A DNA stretch of 13,583 nucleotides from Streptomyces lilacinus (GTDB lineage: Bacteria; Actinomycetota; Actinomycetes; Streptomycetales; Streptomycetaceae). The position numbers were made by a program, and so were the translations under genes. The DNA lies in assembly GCA_000715685.1 (NCBI GenBank), contig KL569391.1:24835-38417 (forward strand). The letters are read 5' to 3'. The notes beneath the pieces were generated by a model. The model searched no databases, had not been told where the DNA came from, and saw only the letters and a list, made by a program, of their open reading frames with translations. Below are positions 6,841 to 13,583 of the stretch, piece after piece (positions within the stretch are counted from its first letter, which is position 1; the number at the start of each line of letters is the position of its first letter).

Positions 6841-7298
6841 GATGGCCTGCCTCCTGCGCCCAGCGGCATCCGCCGGGGGCGCGGTGTGGTCGGGTCGGAT
6901 CAAGTGGTACGAGCGTCTGGGCGGGCATGCCGGCGCCACGGCTTCGGGCACGCCGACCACCCACAACCTGTCTCTTAATGTGTATAAGAGACAGCCCGTG
7001 CATTACCTCCCGATGGCAAGATAAATGTTTTGTCAAAACCTGTACAAGAAAGGACAGTTGACGAAGCATTGGTCCGGTCCAGGGCATGTCGAAGCCCCAC
7101 AGGAGGCACTCCGAGGGCATGAAGTGGCCATGAAGTCGCCATGCGGAGCGGCGAGTTCCCGCGGAGGAAATGATTCCGAGGCACGCCGCGTTCCGGCGTT
7201 GTCATTCCGATATGCGGATGGAGGGTGACGCCGGAGGCTGCCTCCCTTAGATTTCCAGCGCATTACGCACGTGATCGCACAAGGGACGGAGTCACCGC
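6841..7298. other. Divergent intergenic region, interrupted by an adapter join
   Basis: No convincing gene is seen between the carbonic anhydrase start and the DUF3311 start. The adapter at 6968-6994 splits it, so the two halves may not be neighbours in the genome. The right half includes an AT-rich stretch around 7015-7050 with a perfect inverted repeat GTTTTG-T-CAAAAC (7027-7039), an operator-like site of unknown owner. GGAGG-CTG-CCTCC also occurs near 7230-7245. The open frames on either strand here lack codon bias typical of the real genes. Confidence 0.5.
6968..6994. other. Truncated back-to-back Nextera adapters (assembly artefact), intergenic
   Basis: CTGTCTCTTA (6968-6977) is joined to ATGTGTATAAGAGACAG (6978-6994). 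Because no gene spans it, order and orientation across this point are not confirmed by protein continuity. Confidence 0.95.
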
Positions 7299-7580
7299 AT
7301 GTCGGAACCACCCGAGCAGCCACCCGCCGACCGCCGCGGACCGGTCGTGACCGTGCCGCTGATCGTCGCCGGCGTATGCCTCGCCCTGCCTTTCGTGGCG
7401 ATGCTGTGGGTCGACTCCTATTCCCGGCTCACTCCGACCTTCATCGGCATCCCGTTCTTCTACTGGTACCAGATGCTCTGGGTGCCGGTGTCCACTCTGC
7501 TCACGGCCGTCGCGTACGTCATCGTCCGCCGCCACCACAAGTCGGTCCGCCCGGCGCATCAGGAAGGTGAAGCGCGATGA
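7299..7580 (+). CDS. DUF3311 small membrane protein, partner of MctP symporter
   Basis: A 93-residue membrane protein with a proline-rich cytosolic start (MSEPPEQPPADRRG). Helix 1 is VTVPLIVAGVCLALPFVAML, followed by a loop with the family-typical FIGIPFFYWYQMLWV, then helix 2 (VSTLLTAVAYVIV) and a basic tail RRHHKS. DUF3311 proteins regularly sit directly before sodium:solute symporters in actinomycetes and are thought to be accessory subunits. Here the stop overlaps the symporter start by four bases (ATGA), so translation is probably coupled. GGACGGAG lies upstream of the ATG. The likely role is assembly or stability of the permease; this is inferred from context, not shown. Confidence 0.9.
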   Translation: MSEPPEQPPADRRGPVVTVPLIVAGVCLALPFVAMLWVDSYSRLTPTFIGIPFFYWYQMLWVPVSTLLTAVAYVIVRRHHKSVRPAHQEGEAR

Positions 7581-9208
7581 AGGACGGCGTGAACGGCGTG
7601 GCACTCGCCGTCTTCCTCTTCTTCTTCCTCGTCGTGACCGTGATGGGCTTTCTCGCCGCGCGCTGGCGCAGGGCGGAGAACGCCGACACTCTCGACGAGT
7701 GGGGCCTGGGCGGCCGCTCCTTCGGCACCTGGGTCACCTGGTTCCTACTGGGCGGCGACCTCTACACCGCGTACACCTTCGTGGCCGTGCCGGCCGCGAT
7801 CTACGCGGCGGGCGCGGCCGGCTTCTTCGCGGTGCCGTACACGATCATCACCTATCCCCTCGTCTTCACCTTCCTGCCGCGCCTGTGGTCGGTGGCGCAC
7901 AAGCACGGCTACGTCACCTCCTCCGACTTCGTTCGGGGCCGGTTCGGTTCCAAGGGACTCTCCCTGGCCCTGGCCGTGACCGGAATCCTCGCGACGATGC
8001 CGTACATCGCGCTGCAACTGGTGGGAATCCAGGCGGTTCTGGACGTCCTGGGCGTCGGCGGCGGCGAGAACACCAACTGGTTCGTGAAGGACCTCCCCCT
8101 CCTCATCGCCTTCGGTGTGCTCGCGGCCTACACCTATTCCGCGGGGCTGCGCGCGCCCGCGCTGATCGCCTTCGTCAAGGACGCCCTGATCTACATCGTC
8201 ATCGCGGTGGCGATCATCTACATCCCGATCCGCCTCGGCGGCTTCGACGAGATCTTCGCCAAGGCCGGCCACGCGTTCGCGGCCGAAAATCCGGCGACCG
8301 GCAAGCCCCGGGGGTCGCTGATCTCGGGAGCGGACGCGCAGTGGGCGTACGCGACGCTCGCGCTCGGCTCCGCGATGGCGCTCTTCCTCTATCCGCACTC
8401 CGTGACGGCGGTCCTCTCCAGCCGGAGCCGTGACGTCATCCGCCGCAACACCACCATCCTTCCCCTCTACTCCCTGATGCTGGGGCTGCTGGCGATGCTG
8501 GGCTTCATGGCCATAGCCGCCGGGGTGAAGGTCAAGAACGGCCAGCTGGCCATCCCGCAGCTGTTCGAGGACATGTTCCCCGACTGGTTCACGGGCGTGG
8601 CCTTCGCCGCGATCGGCATCGGCGCGCTCGTTCCCGCGGCCATCATGTCGATCGCGGCGGCAAATCTGTTCACGCGCAACATCTACAAGGACTTCCTCAA
8701 ACCGGACGCCACGCCCGCCCAGGAGGCGAAGGTGTCCAAGCTGGCCTCCCTCCTGGTCAAGGTCGGCGCCCTGGCCTTCGTCCTCACCATGGACAAGACG
8801 GTCGCCATCAATTTCCAGCTGCTCGGCGGCATCTGGATCCTGCAGACCGTCCCGGCCCTCGTCGGCGGCCTGTTCACCCGCTGGTTCCACCGGTGGGCGC
8901 TGCTCGCCGGACTGGTGGCCGGCATGGCGTACGGAACATGGCGGGCATACGAGACACCGAGCGCCACACAGGCGCACTTCGGGAACACCAACCTCATCCC
9001 ACTCATCGGGGAGAAGGGGTACATCGGGCTCACCGCGTTCGCCCTCAATGTGATCGTCGTCATCGTGGCCACCGTCGTCCTCAGGGCGCTGAAGGCGCCC
9101 GAGGGCGTGGACGAGACCAGCCCCGGCGACTACACCGCCGACGCCGGCGACCCGGGCGTCCGTACGGACCTCCCCCCGGCCACCGTGGGCGCCCCCGCAG
9201 GCCACTGA
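7577..9208 (+). CDS. mctP: Sodium:solute symporter, MctP/MctC-type monocarboxylate uptake permease
   Basis: A 543-residue integral membrane protein of the sodium:solute symporter family, with roughly a dozen hydrophobic segments from VALAVFLFFFLVVTVMGFLA to LNVIVVIVATVVL. The segment WGLGGRSFGTWVTWFLLGGD, followed by YTAYTF, is typical of the MctP/ActP subgroup that imports monocarboxylates such as acetate, propionate or pyruvate with sodium or protons. Further family-like parts are ILATMPYIALQLVGIQAVLD and GALVPAAIMSIAAANLFTRN. The start is supported by AGGAAGG upstream and by the ATGA overlap with the DUF3311 gene. The C-terminal tail (after about residue 510) is acidic and probably cytosolic. 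A strong hairpin terminator follows at 9225-9266. Substrate choice within monocarboxylates cannot be decided from sequence. Confidence 0.9.
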   Translation: MKDGVNGVALAVFLFFFLVVTVMGFLAARWRRAENADTLDEWGLGGRSFGTWVTWFLLGGDLYTAYTFVAVPAAIYAAGAAGFFAVPYTIITYPLVFTFLPRLWSVAHKHGYVTSSDFVRGRFGSKGLSLALAVTGILATMPYIALQLVGIQAVLDVLGVGGGENTNWFVKDLPLLIAFGVLAAYTYSAGLRAPALIAFVKDALIYIVIAVAIIYIPIRLGGFDEIFAKAGHAFAAENPATGKPRGSLISGADAQWAYATLALGSAMALFLYPHSVTAVLSSRSRDVIRRNTTILPLYSLMLGLLAMLGFMAIAAGVKVKNGQLAIPQLFEDMFPDWFTGVAFAAIGIGALVPAAIMSIAAANLFTRNIYKDFLKPDATPAQEAKVSKLASLLVKVGALAFVLTMDKTVAINFQLLGGIWILQTVPALVGGLFTRWFHRWALLAGLVAGMAYGTWRAYETPSATQAHFGNTNLIPLIGEKGYIGLTAFALNVIVVIVATVVLRALKAPEGVDETSPGDYTADAGDPGVRTDLPPATVGAPAGH

Positions 9209-9224
9209 CCCGACCCGGCGCCAC

Positions 9225-9266
9225 AGGGCCGTCACACCCCCGCCCAGGGGGCGTGGCGGCCCTTTT
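9225..9266 (+). terminator. Rho-independent terminator after the symporter gene
   Basis: AGGGCCGTCAC (9225-9235) pairs with GTGGCGGCCCT (9253-9263) with one T-G wobble. An inner CCCC/GGGG stem extends the hairpin, and TTTT follows directly (9263-9266). This is the clearest intrinsic terminator in the window, 17 nt after the stop. Confidence 0.88.
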
Positions 9267-9324
9267 CTCGCGCCTTGCCACGCCCACCCGTTAGCACATT
9301 CCGCTACCGGTTCATGACGGGACG

Positions 9325-9371
9325 ACACAACATGTGGGGGCGCGTGCGAGGGGCGGCACTAGATGTATGCT
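9325..9371 (+). promoter_or_regulatory. Tandem NrdR boxes in the nrdAB promoter
   Basis: Box 1 (9325-9340) reads ACACAACATGTGGGGG and box 2 (9356-9371) reads GCACTAGATGTATGCT. Each matches about 11 of 16 positions of the NrdR consensus as I recall it (ACACWATATATWGTGT). They are 31 bp apart, three helical turns, as is usual for NrdR, the ATP/dATP-sensing repressor of ribonucleotide reductase genes. TATGCT (9366-9371) could be the -10, placing the RNA start at the riboswitch. The boxes are recognised by eye. Confidence 0.7.
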
Positions 9372-9378
9372 CGTCCTC

Positions 9379-9482
9379 GCTGTCGTCGCAGGGGAATCCG
9401 GTGGAAATCCGGAACTGTCCCGCAACGGTGTATGTGTGCGCATATACCCAGCGCACCCGAAGTCCGAGGACCTGCCGACAGC
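9379..9482 (+). ncRNA. Cobalamin (B12) riboswitch upstream of nrdA
   Basis: The conserved aptamer core is present: GGGGAATCCGGTGGAAATCC, then GGAACTGTCCCGCAACGGTG, and the 3' part AAGTCCGAGGACCTGCC. The closing stem P1 is perfect, GCTGTCG (9379-9385) with CGACAGC (9476-9482). It binds adenosylcobalamin-type ligands in RNA. In Streptomyces the class Ia nrdAB operon is known to be shut down by B12 through such a riboswitch, since the B12-dependent class II enzyme NrdJ can then take over. About 175 nt of leader follow before the nrdA start. Confidence 0.95.
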
Positions 9483-9569
9483 AGCGTCCGCCACCGAGCC
9501 TGCCCTGGGCTCGGCTATGGGCGTTGAATTCGTCCGGGCCCCGCGGGTTGGGCCGACGGAGGCCTACGA

Positions 9570-9649
9570 GGCATGCCCCGGTGCAAGCGGCATGCCCGTA
9601 CGCGACCGTCGCGCGCTCCCGCTCGGCCCACCCAGCCCGAGCGAGGGAG
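9570..9649 (+). promoter_or_regulatory. Riboswitch expression platform: hairpin covering the nrdA ribosome binding site
   Basis: CTCCC-GCTCGG (9616-9626) can pair with CCGAGC (9637-9642) and GGGAG (9645-9649), leaving a 2-nt bulge (GA). GGGAG is the nrdA Shine-Dalgarno sequence, so the hairpin would hide it. Upstream, GGCATGCC (9570-9577) and GGCATGCC (9589-9596) can pair to form a further stem. A shorter stem, CCGAGCC/GGCTCGG, lies at 9494-9514. The layout suggests control of translation rather than termination. Confidence 0.6.
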
Positions 9650-9657
9650 AGCCACAC

Positions 9658-12048
9658 GTGACCATCGCGCCCGCCGATCCGGTCTCAGCGAACGCGGAAG
9701 CGACCGGCGGCCCCGGGACCGCGCTGCTGCGCACCCTGACCGATCTCACCGCCGACCTGCCCGCCACCGACCCGGGCAAGGTCGCCGCCGCCGCGCTGCG
9801 CGGCCGCAGCGCCGCTTCGGACGAGGCCGAGCTGCGCTCCCTCGCCACCGAGGCCGCCGCCGGCCTGATCGCCGAGGAGCCGGAGTACTCCCGGCTCGCC
9901 GCGCGCCTGCTCACCCTCGCCATCGCCGACGAGGCGGCCGGCCAGGGCGCCACGTCCTTCTCCGCCTCCGTGGCCGTCGGCCACCGCGAGGGCCTCATCG
10001 CGGACGAGACCGCCGCGTTCGTGGCCAAGCACGCCGCGCGCCTGGACGAGCTGGTCGAGAAGGCCCTCGTCGACGGCGCCGACGACCGCTTCGGCTACTT
10101 CGGCCTGCGCACCCTGCACAGCCGCTACCTGCTGCGCCACCCGATCCACCGCGACGTGATCGAGACCCCGCAGCACTTCCTGCTGCGCGTCGCCTGCGGC
10201 CTCGCCGAGGACCACTCGGAGCGGGCCCTGGAGGACGTCGCGGAGCTGTACCGGCTGACGAGCACCCTCTCGTACCTGCCGTCCTCCCCGACGCTGTTCA
10301 ACTCCGGCACCCGCCACCCGCAGATGTCGTCCTGCTACCTGCTGGACTCCCCGCTCGACGAGCTGGACTCCATCTACGACCGCTACCACCAGGTGGCGCG
10401 GCTGTCGAAGCACGCGGGCGGCATCGGCCTGTCGTACTCGCGCATCCGCTCCCGCGGCTCGCTGATCCGCGGCACCAACGGTCACTCCAACGGCATCGTG
10501 CCGTTCCTGCGCACCCTCGACGCCTCCGTCGCCGCCGTCAACCAGGGCGGCCGCCGCAAGGGCGCGGCCTGCGTCTACCTCGAGACGTGGCACGCCGACA
10601 TCGAGGAGTTCCTGGAGCTCCGCGACAACACCGGTGAGGAGGCACGCCGCACCCACAACCTCAACATCGCGCACTGGATCCCGGACGAGTTCATGCGCCG
10701 CGTCGAGGCCGACGCCGACTGGTCGCTCTTCTCCCCCGCCGACACGCCGGACCTGGTCGACCTCTACGGCGACGAGTTCGACGCCGCCTACCGCGCCTAC
10801 GAGGCCGCGGGCAAGGCCGTCAAGCAGATCCCGGCCCGCGTGCTGTACGCCCGGATGATGCGCACCCTCGCGCAGACCGGCAACGGCTGGATGACGTTCA
10901 AGGACGCCGCCAACCGCACGGCCAACCAGACGGCCGAGAAGGGCGCGGTCGTCCACTCCTCGAACCTCTGCACCGAGATCCTCGAGGTCACCGACGACGG
11001 CGAGACCGCGGTCTGCAACCTGGGCTCGGTCAACCTGGCCCAGCACCTGGGCGCCGACGGCGAGATGGACTGGGAGAAGCTCGACCGTACGGTCCGTACG
11101 GCCGTGACCTTCCTCGACCGCGTCGTGGACATCAACTTCTACCCGACCGAGCAGGCCGGCAACTCCAACAGCCGCTGGCGCCCGGTGGGCCTGGGCCTGA
11201 TGGGCCTGCAGGACGTCTTCTTCCGCCTGCGCCTGCCCTTCGACTCGGCCGAGGCGAAGGCCCTGTCCACCAAGATCTCCGAGCGGATCATGCTCGCGGC
11301 GTACGAGGCCTCCGCCGACCTCGCCGAGCGGCACGGCCCGCACCCGGCCTGGGCCGCGACCCGCACCGCCCGCGGTGTGCTGCACCCGGACCACTACCCC
11401 AACGCCGTCGCCGCGTGGGAGGACCGCTGGGAGGCGCTGCGCGCCCGCATCGCCGCGGTCGGCATGCGCAACTCGCTGCTGCTGGCGATCGCCCCGACGG
11501 CCACCATCGCCTCCATCGCGGGCGTCTACGAGTGCATCGAGCCGCAGGTCTCCAACCTGTTCAAGCGCGAGACGCTCTCCGGTGAGTTCCTGCAGGTCAA
11601 CACCTACCTGGTGGAGGACCTCAAGAAGCTCGGCGTGTGGGACCGCACGACCCGCGACGCCATGACGGACGCCAACGGCTCGATCCAGGACATGAAGTGG
11701 ATCCCGCAGGAGGTGCGCGACCTCTACCGCACCGCCTGGGAGATCCCGCAGCGCGCCCTGATCGACATGGCCGCGGCCCGTACGCCGTACCTGGACCAGA
11801 GCCAGTCGCTGAACCTCTTCATGGCCTCGCCCACCATCGGCAAGCTCAGCTCGATGTACGCGTACGCCTGGAAGCAGGGCATCAAGACGACGTACTACCT
11901 GCGCTCCCGCCCGGCGACCCGCATCGCCCGTGCCGCCTCCGGCGGTGCCGCCGCGCCCGCCACCATCCCCGTGCAGCAGGCCGCGCCCGACGCGGACGCC
12001 ATCGCCTGCTCCCTTGAGAACCCCGAGTCCTGCGAGGCATGCCAGTAA
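9658..12048 (+). CDS. nrdA: Class Ia ribonucleoside-diphosphate reductase, alpha subunit
   Basis: The large catalytic subunit (796 aa) that reduces ribonucleoside diphosphates to deoxyribonucleotides. All catalytic residues are present: the active-site thiol pair C226 (SSCYLL) and C453 (TAVCNLGS), N436-L-C438-T-E440 (radical cysteine and acid/base pair), the radical-relay tyrosines Y746-Y747 (TTYYLRS), and a C-terminal C792-x-x-C795 shuttle (CEACQ). The GTG start at 9658 follows GAGGGAG by about 8 nt; an extension into the riboswitch leader is not credible. I do not see the usual ATP-cone signature (V-x-KRDG) at the N-terminus, where the first 40 residues are Ala/Thr-rich and probably disordered. 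nrdB follows with a one-base overlap (TAATG). Regulation by NrdR and B12 is indicated upstream. Confidence 0.96.
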   Translation: MTIAPADPVSANAEATGGPGTALLRTLTDLTADLPATDPGKVAAAALRGRSAASDEAELRSLATEAAAGLIAEEPEYSRLAARLLTLAIADEAAGQGATSFSASVAVGHREGLIADETAAFVAKHAARLDELVEKALVDGADDRFGYFGLRTLHSRYLLRHPIHRDVIETPQHFLLRVACGLAEDHSERALEDVAELYRLTSTLSYLPSSPTLFNSGTRHPQMSSCYLLDSPLDELDSIYDRYHQVARLSKHAGGIGLSYSRIRSRGSLIRGTNGHSNGIVPFLRTLDASVAAVNQGGRRKGAACVYLETWHADIEEFLELRDNTGEEARRTHNLNIAHWIPDEFMRRVEADADWSLFSPADTPDLVDLYGDEFDAAYRAYEAAGKAVKQIPARVLYARMMRTLAQTGNGWMTFKDAANRTANQTAEKGAVVHSSNLCTEILEVTDDGETAVCNLGSVNLAQHLGADGEMDWEKLDRTVRTAVTFLDRVVDINFYPTEQAGNSNSRWRPVGLGLMGLQDVFFRLRLPFDSAEAKALSTKISERIMLAAYEASADLAERHGPHPAWAATRTARGVLHPDHYPNAVAAWEDRWEALRARIAAVGMRNSLLLAIAPTATIASIAGVYECIEPQVSNLFKRETLSGEFLQVNTYLVEDLKKLGVWDRTTRDAMTDANGSIQDMKWIPQEVRDLYRTAWEIPQRALIDMAAARTPYLDQSQSLNLFMASPTIGKLSSMYAYAWKQGIKTTYYLRSRPATRIARAASGGAAAPATIPVQQAAPDADAIACSLENPESCEACQ

Positions 12049-13061
12049 TGTCCACCGAACAGAAGAACCTGCTCGACCCGGGCTTCGAGCTGACCCTGCG
12101 CCCCATGCGGTACCCGGACTTCTACGACCGCTACCGCGACGCGATCAAGAACACCTGGACCGTGGAGGAGGTCGACCTCCACTCGGACGTCGCCGACCTC
12201 GCCAAGCTGTCCCCGGGTGAGCAGCACATGATCGGCCGCCTGGTCGCCTTCTTCGCGACCGGCGACTCGATCGTGGCCAACAACCTCGTGCTGACGCTGT
12301 ACAAGCACATCAACTCCCCCGAGGCGCGCCTTTACCTGTCGCGGCAGCTCTTCGAGGAGGCCGTGCACGTCCAGTTCTATCTGACGCTGCTCGACACCTA
12401 CCTGCCCGACCCGGAGGAGCGCGCGGCCGCGTTCGACGCGGTGGAGAACATCCCCTCCATCCGCGACAAGGCGCAGTTCTGCTTCAAGTGGATCAACGAG
12501 GTCGAGAAGATCGACCGGCTGGAGACGAAGGCCGACCGCCGTCGCTTCCTGCTCAACCTGATCTGCTTCGCCGCGTGCATCGAGGGCCTGTTCTTCTACG
12601 GCGCCTTCGCCTACGTGTACTGGTTCCGCAGCCGCGGCCTGCTGCACGGCCTGGCGACCGGCACCAACTGGGTCTTCCGCGACGAGACCATGCACATGAA
12701 CTTCGCGTTCGAGGTCGTGGACACCGTCCGCCAGGAGGAGCCCGACCTCTTCGACGACGAGCTCCAGCAGCAGGTCACCGACATGCTGAAGGAAGCCGTC
12801 GAGGCGGAGCTGCAGTTCGGCCGTGACCTGTGCGGCGAGGGCCTGCCGGGCATGAACACCGAGTCCATGCGCGAGTACCTCCAGTGCGTGGCCGACCAGC
12901 GCCTGCAGCGCCTGGGCTTCGCCCCGGTCTTCGGCTCGGAGAACCCTTTCTCCTTCATGGAGCTGCAGAACGTCCAGGAGCTGACCAACTTCTTCGAGCG
13001 CCGCGCGTCCGCGTACCAGGTGGCGGTCGAGGGCACGGTCGCCTTCGACGACGAGTTCTGA
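12048..13061 (+). CDS. nrdB: Class Ia ribonucleoside-diphosphate reductase, beta subunit
   Basis: The small radical-generating subunit (337 aa). The di-iron ligands and radical tyrosine match the classical class Ia pattern: D73 (GDSIVANN), E104 and H107 with radical Y111 (EEAVHVQFY), E179 (CIEGLFF), and E213 and H216 (RDETMHM). The E-x2-H-x3-Y spacing equals that of the E. coli enzyme, so a tyrosyl-radical cofactor is expected rather than the Tyr-less class Ic type. The ATG at 12048 overlaps the nrdA stop by one base; an ATG at 12039 is too close to its GAGG. In S. coelicolor the operon continues with nrdS; here it is instead followed by an unrelated DGPF gene. The stop codon begins a 4x14-bp tandem repeat. 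Confidence 0.96.
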   Translation: MSTEQKNLLDPGFELTLRPMRYPDFYDRYRDAIKNTWTVEEVDLHSDVADLAKLSPGEQHMIGRLVAFFATGDSIVANNLVLTLYKHINSPEARLYLSRQLFEEAVHVQFYLTLLDTYLPDPEERAAAFDAVENIPSIRDKAQFCFKWINEVEKIDRLETKADRRRFLLNLICFAACIEGLFFYGAFAYVYWFRSRGLLHGLATGTNWVFRDETMHMNFAFEVVDTVRQEEPDLFDDELQQQVTDMLKEAVEAELQFGRDLCGEGLPGMNTESMREYLQCVADQRLQRLGFAPVFGSENPFSFMELQNVQELTNFFERRASAYQVAVEGTVAFDDEF

Positions 13062-13114
13062 TCCTCGCGGGCTGATCCCCGCGGGCTGATCCCCGCGGGC
13101 TGACCCTCGCGGGT
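13059..13114. repeat. Four tandem 14-bp repeats beginning exactly at the nrdB stop codon
   Basis: Units TGATCCTCGCGGGC, TGATCCCCGCGGGC (twice) and TGACCCTCGCGGGT occupy 13059-13072, 13073-13086, 13087-13100 and 13101-13114. Each starts with TGA. Because 14 is not a multiple of 3, the four stops fall in all three frames. The CCCGCGGG core is palindromic and could fold in RNA. Confidence 0.93.
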
Positions 13115-13127
13115 TAAAACGCCCCAC

Positions 13128-13201
13128 ACGCGGCATCGCGTGTCTCCCGTCCGGGAATCCAGTGCGGATCCGGACAGAACGGGAGACACGCGATGCCGCG
13201 T
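13128..13201. promoter_or_regulatory. 23-bp perfect inverted repeat burying the start of the DGPF gene
   Basis: 13128-13150 is the exact reverse complement of 13179-13201, with a 28-nt loop. The right arm contains the ribosome binding site GGGAG (13181-13185) and the ATG (13193). RNA that includes both arms would hide the start; RNA starting inside the loop would not. It may also be an operator. The loop has a second short inverted repeat GTCCGG/CCGGAC (13149-13154, 13170-13175). Confidence 0.85.
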
Positions 13202-13558
13202 TTCATGATGATCGTCAAGGCGAGCGAGGACTCCGAGGCCGGCGTGATGCCGACCAAGGAGATGATCGCCGAGATGGGGCAGTACAACGACCGGCTGGCC
13301 GAGGCCGGCGCGATGCTCGCGGGCGACGGGCTGCACCCCTCGTCCAAGGGCGCGCGCGTGACGTACTCGGACGGGCCGCCCGTCGTCACGGAAGGGCCCT
13401 TCGGCGGGAAGGCGAAGGACCTGATCGCCGGCTTCTGGATCATTCAGGCCGGCTCGATGGACGAGGCCCTGGAGTGGGCCCGGCGGATCCCCTTCCGGGA
13501 GGGCGAGGTCGAGGTGCGCCCGATCTTCGAGGCCTCCGACTTCCCGACCGACTCGTAG
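13193..13558 (+). CDS. YCII/DGPF-family protein
   Basis: A 121-residue protein of the YCII-related (DGPF) superfamily. It begins MPRFMMIVKASEDSEAGVMP and has a ferredoxin-like pattern: a first strand MMIVKASE, a helix EMIAEMGQYNDRLAEAGAML, then VTYSDGPPVVTEGPFGGKAK (the DGP..TEGPF signature that names the family) and FWIIQAGSMDEALEWARRIP. The C-terminal strand is VEVRPIFEASDF. Members are usually encoded beside an ECF42-type sigma factor, with which they are thought to act in signalling; the scaffold ends eight bases after the stop, so that neighbour cannot be seen. Biochemical activity is not established. The start at 13193 follows GGGAG by 7 nt, and both lie inside a perfect inverted repeat. 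Confidence 0.9.
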   Translation: MPRFMMIVKASEDSEAGVMPTKEMIAEMGQYNDRLAEAGAMLAGDGLHPSSKGARVTYSDGPPVVTEGPFGGKAKDLIAGFWIIQAGSMDEALEWARRIPFREGEVEVRPIFEASDFPTDS

Positions 13559-13565
13559 AAACGCG

Positions 13566-13583
13566 TGTCTCTTATACACATCT
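13566..13583. other. Nextera mosaic-end adapter at scaffold end (artefact)
   Basis: TGTCTCTTATACACATCT is the reverse mosaic end minus its first C. It marks the artificial right edge. The preceding CGCG plus TGTCTC also matches 13137-13146. Confidence 0.95.

Noticed and set aside
6841..6966. N-terminal extension of carbonic anhydrase up to 6966
   Set aside because: AGGAGG stands before the ATG at 6840 and the extension resembles non-coding sequence.
9334..9657. In-frame N-terminal extension of NrdA upstream of 9658
   Set aside because: It would translate the NrdR boxes and the B12 riboswitch; the GTG at 9658 has a proper ribosome site.

Overview
The window looks like a draft-assembly scaffold from a Streptomyces-like actinomycete. 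It is very GC-rich, third codon positions are almost all G or C, GTG starts occur, and the gene families are streptomycete (DUF3311 plus MctP permease, B12-riboswitch-controlled nrdAB, small streptomycete hypotheticals). Both ends carry the 19-nt Tn5/Nextera mosaic-end adapter. Full or partial adapter copies also lie at four internal points (2071-2105, 3127-3142, 4880-4908, 6968-6994). These are library artefacts. Three of them interrupt genes and replace a short stretch of real sequence; the fourth is intergenic, so adjacency across it is unproven.

Layout: (1) 20-1145, plus strand: the 3' end of a GntR/UTRA regulator and two small hypothetical proteins. (2) 1173-4562, minus strand: a compact operon that looks like an undescribed ribosomal peptide (RiPP-type) pathway. 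In transcription order it has a TTGACA-type promoter, a 51-aa putative precursor with three GCIS blocks, a long GC-rich hairpin, a PaaK/F390-synthetase-like adenylate-forming enzyme, a small GRDP/DUF1399-like protein, and an MFS transporter. (3) 4692-6840, minus: a beta-carbonic anhydrase followed by a SulP anion transporter with a STAS domain, probably a bicarbonate-handling pair. (4) 7299-9208, plus: a DUF3311 protein overlapping an MctP-type sodium:monocarboxylate symporter, ended by a strong terminator. (5) 9325-13061, plus: class Ia ribonucleotide reductase nrdA-nrdB preceded by tandem NrdR boxes, a cobalamin riboswitch and a hairpin over the ribosome binding site. (6) 13193-13558: a YCII/DGPF-family protein whose start codon lies inside a 23-bp perfect inverted repeat.

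The most interesting points are the peptide operon at 1173-4562 and a recurring pattern in which four genes (UTRA regulator, carbonic anhydrase, SulP, nrdB) each have a short tandem repeat that begins at or just before the stop codon and copies it. Both are inferences from sequence alone. No database search or folding calculation was run.
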